Positions 45,449 to 54,019 are shown, numbered from the stretch's first letter. The stretch: 64,000 bases of DNA from Actinomycetota bacterium (GCA_016870355.1 VGBR01000004.1:169983-233982), one strand, 5' to 3'. A program made the numbers and translations. Notes: generated by a model from the letters alone, not told the origin.

Positions 45449-45574
45449 ATGGCAGTGAAGGTTGGTGCTCGGTTGGCGTGCGGGCAGTGCGGCACCGAGA
45501 TCATCGTGGTGAAGCCCACCGAAGGCGACGTGGCGTGTTGTGGTGCGCCGATGGCGGAGAAGGCAAGCTCGTGA
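45449..45574 (+). CDS. Desulforedoxin-like microprotein A
   Basis: 41 aa. It has four cysteines in the desulforedoxin pattern: Cys11-x2-Cys14 (ACGQCG) and adjacent Cys30-Cys31 (ACCGAPM). Desulforedoxins are 36-residue FeCys4 proteins and also the N-terminal domain of desulfoferrodoxin. The length and the CCG-x-PM ending fit closely. A leaderless promoter precedes it, and it overlaps microprotein B by GTGA. An iron or zinc site in a redox or metal-storage role is likely. Confidence 0.72.
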   Translation: MAVKVGARLACGQCGTEIIVVKPTEGDVACCGAPMAEKASS

Positions 45575-45714
45575 GCAACCTCTTGGGCAAGCGCTACCAG
45601 TGCGCCGAGTGTGAGGCGACCGTGCTCGTCACCAAAGCCGGCGACGGTGCCCTCGAGTGCCACGGCCAAGCGATGGAAGTCGCGCAAGCCAAGCCGCTGC
45701 CGTCCTCTGACTGA
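45571..45714 (+). CDS. Desulforedoxin-like microprotein B (Cys-His variant)
   Basis: 47 aa from GTG 45571, overlapping protein A by 4 nt. It repeats the same pattern: Cys11-x2-Cys14 (QCAECE) and then Cys30-His31 (ECHGQAM), so the fourth ligand is His instead of Cys. The tail (AKPLPSSD) ends inside a 13-nt tandem repeat. The two proteins may form a heterodimer with different metal sites. Confidence 0.68.
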   Translation: MSNLLGKRYQCAECEATVLVTKAGDGALECHGQAMEVAQAKPLPSSD

Positions 45715-45754
45715 GTCCCCTGACTGAGTCCTCCGACTGCGCCCTCTGACTGAA
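45703..45754 (+). repeat. Four 13-nt tandem repeats
   Basis: Four consecutive units of type TCCTCTGACTGAG, each with 0-3 changes. The first unit contains the stop codon of microprotein B, and the run fills the gap to the convergent LysM gene. Confidence 0.8.
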
Positions 45755-45761
45755 GCGGTCC

Positions 45762-46391
45762 TCAGCCCTTCGCGGGCTTCGCGACCACGGTGAAGGTCGC
45801 CTGCACGACCGTGCTCTCGTCACCGGTTGCGGTCACGGTGTACGTGCCGGGAACGTCGGCGTCACCGAGCTCGTAGGAAGTCACGTAGCCACCCTCGTCC
45901 GACGCGCGACGTGACTGTCCGGTGAACGTTCCGGCTGGTCCTTGAATCTGGAACGCGACGTTCTCACCCGGCTTTGCGCCCGTGAGGCGCAGCTTGACGC
46001 TCCCTCCCACCTTCACCGTCGGGGGCTCCACTGCCAGGTGTGCCGTCACGATCGGCGGAATCGTCAGGATCTGCCCCACGAAGAGGTTGTCCGGCGACGT
46101 GATCGCCTCGTTCGCGTCGAGGATCGCTTCGGTGCTCAAGCCGAACTGATCGGCGATGGACAGCAGGGTGTCGCCTTGGACCACCGTGTACATGACCTCC
46201 CCGCGGGTCGACGTCGTGACCGGCGGGATCGTGGTCGTGACCGCCACGACCGGGCCGGAATCAGCGACCTCGTCGTCGCCACCCCCGCTGCCGAACATCA
46301 CGACAAAGACCACGACGAGGAACACAGCCAGGACGCCGACTACGATGACCGTCGCCCGGCCGTGATTCGGACGCCCAGTCGAACGCGGCAT
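45762..46391 (-). CDS. Membrane-anchored LysM-domain protein
   Basis: 209 aa. A short basic N-terminus is followed by a transmembrane helix (about residues 13-33, ATVIVVGVLAVFLVVVFVVM) and a Thr-rich linker. One LysM domain lies at about 67-112 (YTVVQGDTLLSIADQFGLST to VGQILTIP), followed by a beta-sandwich domain of about 90 residues with Ig-like character (VKVGGSVKLRLTG, GTYTVTATGD). LysM binds peptidoglycan, so the protein probably links membrane and wall. It starts at ATG 46391. Confidence 0.88.
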   Translation of the reverse strand: MPRSTGRPNHGRATVIVVGVLAVFLVVVFVVMFGSGGGDDEVADSGPVVAVTTTIPPVTTSTRGEVMYTVVQGDTLLSIADQFGLSTEAILDANEAITSPDNLFVGQILTIPPIVTAHLAVEPPTVKVGGSVKLRLTGAKPGENVAFQIQGPAGTFTGQSRRASDEGGYVTSYELGDADVPGTYTVTATGDESTVVQATFTVVAKPAKG

Positions 46392-46455
46392 GTACCTATC
46401 GTCGCACCAACTCCGGGTGCGGCGCGGTCAATCCCGTTGACCGGCGCCAGAGCGG

Positions 46456-47238
46456 TCAGAGGCCCATGAAGCTGCCGCCGTCACACACGATGGTCTGGCC
46501 GGTCACGTAGCCACCCTCTTCGCTCGCGAGGAAGACCGCCACTCCGCCGATGTCGCGCTCGGGATCACCGATGCGGCGCAAGGACGCGCGTGCTTCCACG
46601 CGCTCCTTGAGGACGGGGTTCTCGGCGAACGCACCCGCCAGAGCGGGCGTCTGCGCAACCGGCGCGATCGCGTTCACCGTGATCCCCAGTGGTCCCCACT
46701 CTTTCGAGAGGCTCTTGGTCATCGCCCGCTGGGCCGCCTTCACGGCCGAGTACATCGGGATGTTGACGCTGCCTTCCACACCGGCCGGCGAAGTGAGAAG
46801 GATCAGTCGACCCTGTGAACCCGCGCGTTGCAGGTGCGGGAAGGCGAGCACGGCGCTGTAGTACGAGCCCCACACTGCGCTGCGGGAGTTCTGCTCCCAG
46901 AGGTCGAGCGTCGCGTCTTCGAATCGGTGACCCGTCCCGCCACGGAACGCGTTGTGCACCATGATCTCGAGGCTGCCGTACTGGTTCACCGTGGCAGCAA
47001 CGCACGCCTCCATGTCGGAACGACTCGTGACGTCGGTGACGATGCACGTCGCGCTACCGCCGCGAGCGCGAATCTCGCCCGCCGCGGGCTCGCCGGTCTC
47101 TGCGCGCCGTGCTGCGATCACCACGTTCGCGCCTGCGGCGGCGAAGGCATGCGCGATGCCGAGTCCGACACCCTGACCAGCGCCGGTGACGATCGCCGTG
47201 CGTCCGGAGAGCCGCGACTCGGTCGCCGCGGCGCTCAC
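46456..47238 (-). CDS. Short-chain dehydrogenase/reductase (SDR)
   Basis: 260 aa from GTG 47238, with AGAGGAA about 11 nt upstream. Motifs are TGAGQGVG, AARRAE, HNAFRG (for NNAG), Ser in LLTSPAG, Tyr/Lys in YSAVK, and CDGGSF. It is the last gene of a seven-gene minus-strand operon that starts at 52344. Confidence 0.87.
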   Translation of the reverse strand: MSAAATESRLSGRTAIVTGAGQGVGLGIAHAFAAAGANVVIAARRAETGEPAAGEIRARGGSATCIVTDVTSRSDMEACVAATVNQYGSLEIMVHNAFRGGTGHRFEDATLDLWEQNSRSAVWGSYYSAVLAFPHLQRAGSQGRLILLTSPAGVEGSVNIPMYSAVKAAQRAMTKSLSKEWGPLGITVNAIAPVAQTPALAGAFAENPVLKERVEARASLRRIGDPERDIGGVAVFLASEEGGYVTGQTIVCDGGSFMGL

Positions 47239-47254
47239 GGAGCCATTCCTCTCT

Positions 47255-47995
47255 TCACGGGGCCATCCAGATCCCGCCGTCGGCACCGATGGTGGCGCCG
47301 GTGACGAACGCCGCGGCGTCGCTGGCGAGGAACACGGCCACCGGACCGAGATCGTGCTCAGGCTCGCCACGGCCACCGAGGGCTGGCGGCGCGAGTGACA
47401 CAGAGGTGGACTCGATCCCGATCGGCACTTGCTCAGGCGCCACCGCCAAGCAGTTGAGAGTGATGCCGTCGGGGCCCCACTGCCGCGCGACCGCCTTGAT
47501 GAGGACGCGTTGGGCCTCCTCGACCACCGTGTACGTCACCAGCCGCGCCGCGCCCGACATCGCGATCGTCGGTACGACGAGGATCACGCTTCCGGAGCGA
47601 TCACGGAGGTATGGGTACGCGGCTTGGAGCAGGAACATCGTCCCGCGCAACGATCCTTCCCAGATCGTCTCGAAGCGCTCATCGTCGACGTCGACGAAGT
47701 CACAGTGCTCGAACGCGATCTCAGGAACAGACGCGTGCACCAACACATCCACCTGTCCCACGCTCTCGGCCGCGACCACAAGCGCTTCGTCCGCGGCTTC
47801 GCGCGAGTCCCACGACGCGTCGATTGCCGCCGCCCGAACATCCGCCGACTCCAGCTCTCGTACCACCGAGGCGAGCGCTTGCACGTCACCGAACAGCGCC
47901 ACCGCGGCGCCGGCCTTGCCGAGCGCCAGCGCGAGTCCGCGTGCTAGCGGCAGCTCCGCGCCGGTGACCGCGGCGATGCGGCCGTCGAGCCTCAC
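47255..47995 (-). CDS. SDR-fold protein with lost catalytic motifs
   Basis: 246 aa. The overall SDR fold is clear (DGRIAAVTG at the start, FLASDAAAFVTGATIGADGG at the end), but the cofactor loop reads TGAELPLARG instead of TGxxxGxG. NNAG is replaced by HASVPE, and the active-site YxxxK reads YTVVE, with Glu for Lys and no Ser at the expected place (VVPTIAM). It is thus probably inactive as a dehydrogenase. The frame is intact and the gene is inside a tight operon next to an intact SDR, so a structural or regulatory subunit role is conceivable. It starts at GTG 47995. Confidence 0.78.
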   Translation of the reverse strand: MRLDGRIAAVTGAELPLARGLALALGKAGAAVALFGDVQALASVVRELESADVRAAAIDASWDSREAADEALVVAAESVGQVDVLVHASVPEIAFEHCDFVDVDDERFETIWEGSLRGTMFLLQAAYPYLRDRSGSVILVVPTIAMSGAARLVTYTVVEEAQRVLIKAVARQWGPDGITLNCLAVAPEQVPIGIESTSVSLAPPALGGRGEPEHDLGPVAVFLASDAAAFVTGATIGADGGIWMAP

Positions 47996-48013
47996 ACTTG
48001 CATCCTGATCTGG

Positions 48014-49234
48014 TCAGGGAGCGGGAACGCGGACGGGAAGCTCCTTGATGCCGTTGATGAAGTTCGACCGCAGGCGACGCGGCGGCCCGGCCGCTTCCAA
48101 CGTCGGGAGGCGTGTCAGCAGCTCCTCGAAGATGACTCTGGCTTCGAGACGGGCGAGGGATGCGCCGAGGCAGAAGTGTGGGCCGCCGGCACCGAAGGCC
48201 ACATGGTCGTTGGGTGTGCGCTCGACGTTGAAGTGGTCGGGATCTTCGAACGCGGCGGCGTCACGGTTCGCCGACACGTACCACATCGAGACTTTGTCGC
48301 CCGCGGCGATGGCTTGCCCTCCGAGCTCGGTGTCAGCGCGACACGTGCGACGAAAGTGCATCACCGGCGTGACGAACCGAAGCAACTCCTCGATCGCGGA
48401 GGGAACGAGCGACATGTCGGCGAGCAGTTGCTCACGCGCGTCCCGATGCTCGAACAGCGTCAGCATCCCGCCGGTGATGAGATTGCGGGTGGTCTCGCTT
48501 CCCGCGTTCATGAGCAGCATGAAGAAGAGATCGACGTCCATGGGAGTCAGCCGGTCACCGTCGACCTCGGCGGCCAACAGCACGCTCAGGAGATCGCTGC
48601 CCTCGCCGCCAGCCCGCTCGGCCGCGAGCCGATCGGCATAGGCGAACATCTCCGCCATCGCGACGCGGGCGTCGGCTTCGGTGCCACCGAGGTCGGGGTC
48701 GCCGATGCTCATCATCGTCTCGGTCCAGGCGAACACCGTGTGGCGCTCGTCCTCAGGAACGCCCACGAGCTCCGCGATGACCTGCAACGGCAGCTCGACC
48801 GCAACGTCTTCGACCAAGTCAAACGCGCCTTTGGCGGCCGCCGCGTCCACCAGACGCGCCACGATCTCGCGGATGCGCGGCTTGAGCAGCGCGATCTGGC
48901 GCGGCGTGAAGCCCTTGTTCACCAGCTTGCGCAGCTGCGTGTGGCGCGGCGGATCCTGGTTCAGCATGATCTCGCCCGCACCCGCTCCAGCATCTCCTTC
49001 GCGGGGTGATGGATCCTTGATCATCGTGTTCGGGTGCGAGCCGAACAGCTGTGGGTGCCGCGAGACCTCCATCACGTCCTCGTATCCGGTCACCGCCCAG
49101 TAGCCCGGCCCGTCGGGCTCGGGCAGGAAGCAGACCGGCGCTTCCTCGCGGAGCTGCCGAAAGACCTCGTGCGGTGGACCGTCGGCGAACAGCCCGAGAT
49201 CGAAGAGGTTGACGTCGAGCGTCTTGACGCTCAC
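48014..49234 (-). CDS. Cytochrome P450, CYP125/CYP142-like
   Basis: A 406-aa soluble bacterial P450. It has the I-helix oxygen motif NAGSETTRN, the K-helix ExxR in EELLR, and haem ligand Cys355 in FGAGGPHFCLG. RLRSNFINGIKELPV near the C-terminus and WAVTGYEDVMEVSRHP near the N-terminus match the CYP125/124/142 group, which hydroxylates terminal methyls of sterols or branched lipids. The GTG start overlaps the previous gene by GTGA. The 3Fe-4S ferredoxin gene at 57781 is a possible electron donor. Confidence 0.92.
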   Translation of the reverse strand: MSVKTLDVNLFDLGLFADGPPHEVFRQLREEAPVCFLPEPDGPGYWAVTGYEDVMEVSRHPQLFGSHPNTMIKDPSPREGDAGAGAGEIMLNQDPPRHTQLRKLVNKGFTPRQIALLKPRIREIVARLVDAAAAKGAFDLVEDVAVELPLQVIAELVGVPEDERHTVFAWTETMMSIGDPDLGGTEADARVAMAEMFAYADRLAAERAGGEGSDLLSVLLAAEVDGDRLTPMDVDLFFMLLMNAGSETTRNLITGGMLTLFEHRDAREQLLADMSLVPSAIEELLRFVTPVMHFRRTCRADTELGGQAIAAGDKVSMWYVSANRDAAAFEDPDHFNVERTPNDHVAFGAGGPHFCLGASLARLEARVIFEELLTRLPTLEAAGPPRRLRSNFINGIKELPVRVPAP

Positions 49235-49728
49235 GCGGTGACGCGCGGTCGTACCTCGCAGGCCTCGTCGAGGTCGAGGATCATCGTGAGACGACCGAAC
49301 GCAACCCAGTTGCCGATGCAGATCGTGAGGTCGAGGATCTCCGCGTCGGTGAAGCTCGCACGGAGTCGCTCGAAGAACGCGTCGTCGATCGATCGGTGGT
49401 CGACCGAGAACTTCTCGGCGTACTCGATGGCCAGTCGTTCCTGCTCGGAGTACTGCGGGTGGTCGGTGTTCTCGACGTGTGCGTAGAGCTCTTCGTCGAC
49501 CCCCTGGTCCGCGAGCTCAGGGATGCGCCAGCCCTGGCAGACCGTGCAACCGTTGATCTGCGCGATTCGCATGCGTGCGGCTTCGCGCACACGGGCTGGC
49601 AGCTGGCTCTTCGAGTACACCGCGTAGGACAGGTTCGACACGGCCTCGCCCATCTCGGGACGCAAGCCCCAGACCTGGACGATCTCCGGCTGGTCGGTGT
49701 TCCCCTCGGGCATCTGGATCCGAGCCAT
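49231..49728 (-). CDS. Carboxymuconolactone decarboxylase / AhpD-like protein
   Basis: 165 aa, all-helical CMD fold. The redox motif CTVCQGW (CxxC, about residues 61-64) sits in NGCTVCQG, as in AhpD-type proteins, and the second helix pair contains LTICIGNWVAFGRL. CAGGAG lies 9 nt upstream of ATG 49728, which fixes the start. It sits between a permuted CoA-transferase-like gene (TGATG) and the P450 (GTGA), both overlapping. It could be a peroxide-reducing or isomerase-type helper for the P450. Confidence 0.87.
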   Translation of the reverse strand: MARIQMPEGNTDQPEIVQVWGLRPEMGEAVSNLSYAVYSKSQLPARVREAARMRIAQINGCTVCQGWRIPELADQGVDEELYAHVENTDHPQYSEQERLAIEYAEKFSVDHRSIDDAFFERLRASFTDAEILDLTICIGNWVAFGRLTMILDLDEACEVRPRVTA

Positions 49729-50753
49729 CAGACAAGCTCCTGTTCGGCAAGACGCGAGCGAGCGTACAGCGATCCATCCTTCGACCCGGTGAGAGCAGCC
49801 GCGACGCAGCCCTGCATCGAGACGTCGACGACGGCGCCATAACCGGACTCGACCACGTCGGCCGCAGCGGATGCTGCGGCGAGACCGGCAAGTGGATCGG
49901 CGGGTGCATCGCCGACGAACACCGGTGCGTCCTCTCCCCCTGCAGCGACGGCGAGCCCGCCGGCCACCGCGGCGTCGTCGCCGAACGCCACTCGCTCGCG
50001 CCACTTGCTCGCCAGCCCGTATCCCGTGATCGCCACCCACACCAGGCCGTCGGCGTGCACACGCCGCTCGAGATCGAGGCCCAGCTGTTCGAGTGCGCGC
50101 GCCCGGGCGGAGGTGATGACGACATCGGCGGCCTCGACGAGATCGCCGAGCGCTGAGTGGTCGACGACTCGCTCCTCCTTCCCGCCGTTCAGCCGTTGCC
50201 AGAACACGGGATCACCCGCGCGAGCACCGTCGGGACGCCCGACGAGCTCGGCCTTGATCACGCGCGCACCGCGCGCACCGAGGAGTCGGGCACAGAGTGG
50301 ACCAGCCCAGAGCGCGGAGAGGTCGATGACGACCGGTGTCGCACCGAAGGTCCGGAGCGCGCCGACCGTCACATGCGTGGCTTCGAGATCAGGGTTGGGT
50401 GCGACGGCGACGGCCGCGGGGATGCCGAGCATCTGAGCTCGATCCACCGCATCCGCAGCGTTGACCGTGAGCAGGTGCGCGGCCACCGCGTCCCATTCCG
50501 GCCCATCCCACTCGTGCCGCATCCACGCGGCGAGCAGCTCCACGTCGCTCGCACGGGCAAGGTTCAGCGCGAGCCATCGACCGTCACCGGCAGGAAGGAG
50601 CTGACACGTGCCGCCTGCCGACACCGTCCCGTCGTGCGCAATGCCGAGGATCGCCGATCGCTCCCGCATCAGCGCAGCGCCATCCATGCCGAACGGCTGG
50701 GCGAGCGCGTTGGCCGCCTCGTGGAGCAGTCGTTGCGCGGCACGCACGCTCAA
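49728..50753 (-). CDS. CoA-transferase III-like protein with permuted domain order
   Basis: 341 aa. Residues 140-330 match the N-terminal Rossmann part of CaiB/BaiF proteins (VIDLSALWAGPLCARLLGARGARVIKAE, then a GDxxxxxLAG-like motif, VGDAPADPLAGLAA, carrying the catalytic-type Asp). Residues 40-125 match the small middle domain that normally comes later (DGRWLALNLARASDVELLAAW, then LGIPAAV). The order is therefore swapped relative to ordinary family members. It starts at TTG 50753, overlapping the SDR stop (TTGA). It could transfer or isomerise acyl-CoA; activity is unproven. Confidence 0.75.
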   Translation of the reverse strand: MSVRAAQRLLHEAANALAQPFGMDGAALMRERSAILGIAHDGTVSAGGTCQLLPAGDGRWLALNLARASDVELLAAWMRHEWDGPEWDAVAAHLLTVNAADAVDRAQMLGIPAAVAVAPNPDLEATHVTVGALRTFGATPVVIDLSALWAGPLCARLLGARGARVIKAELVGRPDGARAGDPVFWQRLNGGKEERVVDHSALGDLVEAADVVITSARARALEQLGLDLERRVHADGLVWVAITGYGLASKWRERVAFGDDAAVAGGLAVAAGGEDAPVFVGDAPADPLAGLAAASAAADVVESGYGAVVDVSMQGCVAAALTGSKDGSLYARSRLAEQELV

Positions 50754-51535
50754 TGGAAGATCTCACCGCCGTTCACGTCCAACGACTGCCCGGTGATCAC
50801 CGCCGACAGATCGGACGCGAAGAACACCGCGGCGTTCGCACACTCGTCGTCCGCCGGGATCTCACCGAGCGGGATCTGCGCCGCAACCTCGGCGTAGCTC
50901 TCCTCGGGCGACTTGCCGGTCTGTGACTTCATCATGTCGAAGTACATCTCGACGCTCGGGCCCCACATCCACCCCGGCACGATCGAGTTCACCCTGATCC
51001 CGTGCGGGCCGAGCTCCTTGGCCAGCGCTTGCGCAGCGGTGAGCAACGCTGCTTTCGAGGTCGCGTACCCACCCTGGAGTGGCAGCACCTTGCGGATGAT
51101 CATCGAGTTCACGAACACGATCGATCCGCGACCCTGCGCCTTCATCGTCGGGATCACGGCATGAGTGAGCTGGAGGCTCCCGAACAGGTTCACGTCCATG
51201 ATCCGACGCCAGTGGGCGAGGTCAACGTCGGCGAACGGCTGGAACACATCACTGGCGAACGCGTTGTGCACCAGCACGTCGACACGCCCGAGATCGTCGA
51301 GCGCCGTCCGGACCAACCGCTCACAGTCGTCGACCTTGGTGATGTCGGTGACGGCATGGGTGGCGCGCCGTCCCATGCCTTCGATCTCGGCGCGAACTTC
51401 CTTCAGATACGACTCGGTGCGCGCGCCGAGCGCCACGTCGGCACCCTCCCGCGCGAACGCCAGTGCGATCTCCTTGCCCAGACCCGGTCCTACTCCCGAG
51501 ACGATCGCGGTCTTTCCCGTCAAGAGCGCACTCAT
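50750..51535 (-). CDS. Short-chain dehydrogenase/reductase (SDR)
   Basis: A 261-aa SDR. SGVGPGLG (cofactor loop), HNAFAS (for NNAG), Ser in VNSMII, YATSK and VNGGE are present. It is closely similar to the next SDR upstream (51538), as the shared SGVGPG and FFASDLS.VITGQ.LDVN stretches show, so the two are tandem paralogues. They are separated by only 2 nt. Confidence 0.88.
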   Translation of the reverse strand: MSALLTGKTAIVSGVGPGLGKEIALAFAREGADVALGARTESYLKEVRAEIEGMGRRATHAVTDITKVDDCERLVRTALDDLGRVDVLVHNAFASDVFQPFADVDLAHWRRIMDVNLFGSLQLTHAVIPTMKAQGRGSIVFVNSMIIRKVLPLQGGYATSKAALLTAAQALAKELGPHGIRVNSIVPGWMWGPSVEMYFDMMKSQTGKSPEESYAEVAAQIPLGEIPADDECANAAVFFASDLSAVITGQSLDVNGGEIFH

Positions 51536-51537
51536 GG

Positions 51538-52344
51538 TCAGTCCATCGTCCGGCCGCAGTTCACATCGAGCGTCTGCCCGGTGATCACCTTCGAAAGATC
51601 GGAAGCGAAGAAGAGAACGGCGCGCGCGATCTCGTCCGACGTCGGGATGTAGTGCAGTGGGTTCATCGCCTTGATCTCGTCGGCGATCACTTCCGCGGTG
51701 ACACCTCGCTGCTCCGCGTTCCACGCGAAGTACTCGTCGAGCGTCTCGCTCTGGATGTGGCCCGGTGCCACGCAGTTCACGCGGATCTTCTGCGTGCCCA
51801 GCTCGGTGGCCATCACCTGTGCGGCGGTTGTCAGCGCCCGTTTGGAAGCCGCGTAGCCGGCGAGCAGCGGGATTGGGTTCTTCACCGACAGCGTCGTGAT
51901 CATCACGATCGATCCGCCGCACGCCGCTGCGAGATGTGGGATCGCCGCCTGGCAGAGCTGCAAAGTTCCGAACACGTTGACGTTGATCGGTGCGCGCCAG
52001 CGGGCCGGATCGAACCCGTCGAACGGGTCATGCCAGTCCTCCTCCGAATACGCGTTGTTCACGAGGACATCGATCCGTCCGAGCTCAGCCGCCGTCGTCT
52101 CGACGAGTACCCGGCAGTGATCCGGCTCGGTGATGTCAGTGGGCACGCAGAGCGCACGACGGCCGATCCCTTCGACCTCGAGCGCGACGTCCCGCATCGA
52201 GGTCTCTCGGCGCGCCGCGAGCGCAATGTCAGCACCGGCGTTGGCGAGCGCCATTGCGATCGAGCGACCCATCCCCGGACCGACCCCCGACACGATCGCG
52301 ACCCGGCCGTCCAGCAGGCCGGTGGTGTCGACGACGGGGCTCAC
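51538..52344 (-). CDS. Short-chain dehydrogenase/reductase (SDR)
   Basis: 268 aa from GTG 52344. Motifs are SGVGPGMG, NNAYSE, Thr in ITTLSV at the Ser position, YAASK, and VNCGRTMD at the end. It is first in the seven-gene operon SDR-SDR-CoA transferase-CMD-P450-SDR-SDR, which is read away from a KstR-like operator shared with the divergent FadD19-like ligase. A longer frame upstream would cover that operator and is rejected. Confidence 0.86.
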   Translation of the reverse strand: MSPVVDTTGLLDGRVAIVSGVGPGMGRSIAMALANAGADIALAARRETSMRDVALEVEGIGRRALCVPTDITEPDHCRVLVETTAAELGRIDVLVNNAYSEEDWHDPFDGFDPARWRAPINVNVFGTLQLCQAAIPHLAAACGGSIVMITTLSVKNPIPLLAGYAASKRALTTAAQVMATELGTQKIRVNCVAPGHIQSETLDEYFAWNAEQRGVTAEVIADEIKAMNPLHYIPTSDEIARAVLFFASDLSKVITGQTLDVNCGRTMD

Positions 52345-52362
52345 AGCGTTGCTCGGCGAGAT

Positions 52363-52376
52363 TGCAACATGTTCTA
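52363..52376. promoter_or_regulatory. KstR-like operator between SDR/P450 operon and CoA ligases
   Basis: TGCAACATGTTCTA fits TNNAACNNGTTNNA exactly. It is centred in the 43-nt gap between starts at 52344 (-) and 52388 (+), so it can control both operons. Confidence 0.7.
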
Positions 52377-52387
52377 CTTTTCCCGCC

Positions 52388-54019
52388 ATGCCGTTCAACC
52401 TGGCTGACCTCTTCGAGGTCGTCGCCGACACCTGCCCCGACCGGCTGGCACTCGTCGCGGGCGACGCTCGGCGGACCTACCGGGACCTCGAAGAGCGTGC
52501 GAACCGCTTCGCGCACCATCTCGCGGATGCGGGCGTCGCAAAGGGTGACCCGGTGGCGGTGCTGGCGTGGAACCGGGCCGAATGGATCGAGGCCGAGCTC
52601 GGCATCTACAAGGCGCGGGCGTCGGTCATCAACGTCAACTACCGCTACGTCGCCGACGAGCTGCGGTACATGCTCGAGAACTCCGACGCGGTGGCGCTGG
52701 TGTTCGAGCGCTCGTTCGCGCCGATGGTGCAGGAGGTGCGAGCGGGGGCGCCCAAGCTCCGCCACTTCGTGGTCATCGACGACGGCTCCTCCCCCTCCGA
52801 CCAGGACGCCAAGGTCGCCAAGGCCGTCGCCGAGCTGGGCGCTGTCGACTACGAGGACGCCCTCGCGGCTGGGTCACCTGCCCGGGACTTCGGCCCCCGC
52901 TCGGCTGACGACCTCTACATCCTCTATACCGGCGGCACCACCGGTCTCCCCAAGGGTGTGCTCTGGCGCCAGGAAGACATCTTCTTCGCTGCGCTCGGCG
53001 GCGGCGGCTTCGGTCAGCCGCCCATCACCAGCGCCGAGGAGCTCGCGACCCGCGTCGTTGCCGACGACGCCGTCGCCGTGCAGATCGTGAACGCTCCGAT
53101 GATGCACGGTGGCGGGCAGTGGTCGTCGTTCATCAGCTTCTTCGGGGGGAACACCGTCGTGTTGAACTGCGATCACCACTACGACGGCGATCGCGTGCTG
53201 CGCCTCGCCGAAGGTGAACGGGCCACCACGATCATGGTGGTCGGCGATGCGATGGCCCGACCGCTGGCTGACGCACTCGCCGCCCCCGATGCCGAGTACG
53301 AGCTGTCGTGCGTGTCCGTCATCGGCTCGGGCGGAGCGATCCTCTCTTGCGCGGTACGCGAAGAGCTCGCCCGTCGCCTTCCTGATGCCGTCGTGATGGA
53401 CAGCTTCGGCGCGTCGGAGACCGGGCACGCTGGCACCGTGCTCGACCTCGAGCACGGTGGACCGAAGTTCACGATGAACCCGACCACGAACGTGCTCGAC
53501 GACGAGGGCCGGCCGGTGAAGCCGGGCTCCGGCCAGGTTGGCCGGCTCGCCCGTCGTGGTCACATCCCGCTCGGGTACTTCAAGGACGACGAGAAGACGG
53601 CGGCCACGTTCCTGATCGATCCCGATGGCGAACGATGGGTGGTTCCAGGCGACTCGGCGACGATCGACGCCGACGGCACCCTGCATCTGCTCGGTCGCGG
53701 CTCGGTGTGCATCAACACCGGCGGCGAGAAGGTCTACCCGGAAGAGGTCGAGGCGGCGCTGAAGGCGCACCCCGATGTGTTCGACGTCGTCGTCATCGGT
53801 GTGCCCGACGAGCGATTCCAGGAGCGTGTTGCCGCCGTCGTCCTGCCGCGTGATGGTGCCGCTCCCACACTCGACTCGCTTGCCACGTTCTGTCGCGATC
53901 GGATCGCTGGCTACAAGGTGCCGCGCGAGCTGCATCTCACCCAAGAGATCCCGAGGACACCGGTCGGCAAACCCGACTACCGATGGGCGAAGGCCCTCGC
54001 CATGAAAGGAACGGCGTGA
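52388..54019 (+). CDS. FadD19/FadD17-like acyl-CoA synthetase
   Basis: 543 aa. It shares with the ligase at 36613 the N-terminus MPF..NLADLFE.VAD, the phosphate loop YTGGTTGLPKGVLWRQED, LGRGSVCINTGGEKVYPEEVE, and the end PVGKPDYRWAK with the catalytic Lys. GDAMARPLADAL is also FadD19-like. The ATG at 52388 is 11 nt from a KstR-like site, so the operator should cover the promoter. It is followed with a 4-nt overlap (GTGA) by another ligase, which suggests successive CoA activation steps. Confidence 0.9.
   Translation: MPFNLADLFEVVADTCPDRLALVAGDARRTYRDLEERANRFAHHLADAGVAKGDPVAVLAWNRAEWIEAELGIYKARASVINVNYRYVADELRYMLENSDAVALVFERSFAPMVQEVRAGAPKLRHFVVIDDGSSPSDQDAKVAKAVAELGAVDYEDALAAGSPARDFGPRSADDLYILYTGGTTGLPKGVLWRQEDIFFAALGGGGFGQPPITSAEELATRVVADDAVAVQIVNAPMMHGGGQWSSFISFFGGNTVVLNCDHHYDGDRVLRLAEGERATTIMVVGDAMARPLADALAAPDAEYELSCVSVIGSGGAILSCAVREELARRLPDAVVMDSFGASETGHAGTVLDLEHGGPKFTMNPTTNVLDDEGRPVKPGSGQVGRLARRGHIPLGYFKDDEKTAATFLIDPDGERWVVPGDSATIDADGTLHLLGRGSVCINTGGEKVYPEEVEAALKAHPDVFDVVVIGVPDERFQERVAAVVLPRDGAAPTLDSLATFCRDRIAGYKVPRELHLTQEIPRTPVGKPDYRWAKALAMKGTA

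Noticed and set aside
45478..45570. Upstream extension of microprotein B
   Set aside because: It runs out of frame through microprotein A, whose four-Cys pattern and leaderless promoter are convincing; GTG 45571 overlaps the A stop.
48003..48019. CCTGA-N5-TCAGG inverted repeat between the degenerate SDR and the P450 stop
   Set aside because: The arms are only 5 bp, it is inside an operon, and it lacks the CGTCAG arms of the other operator. Probably chance.
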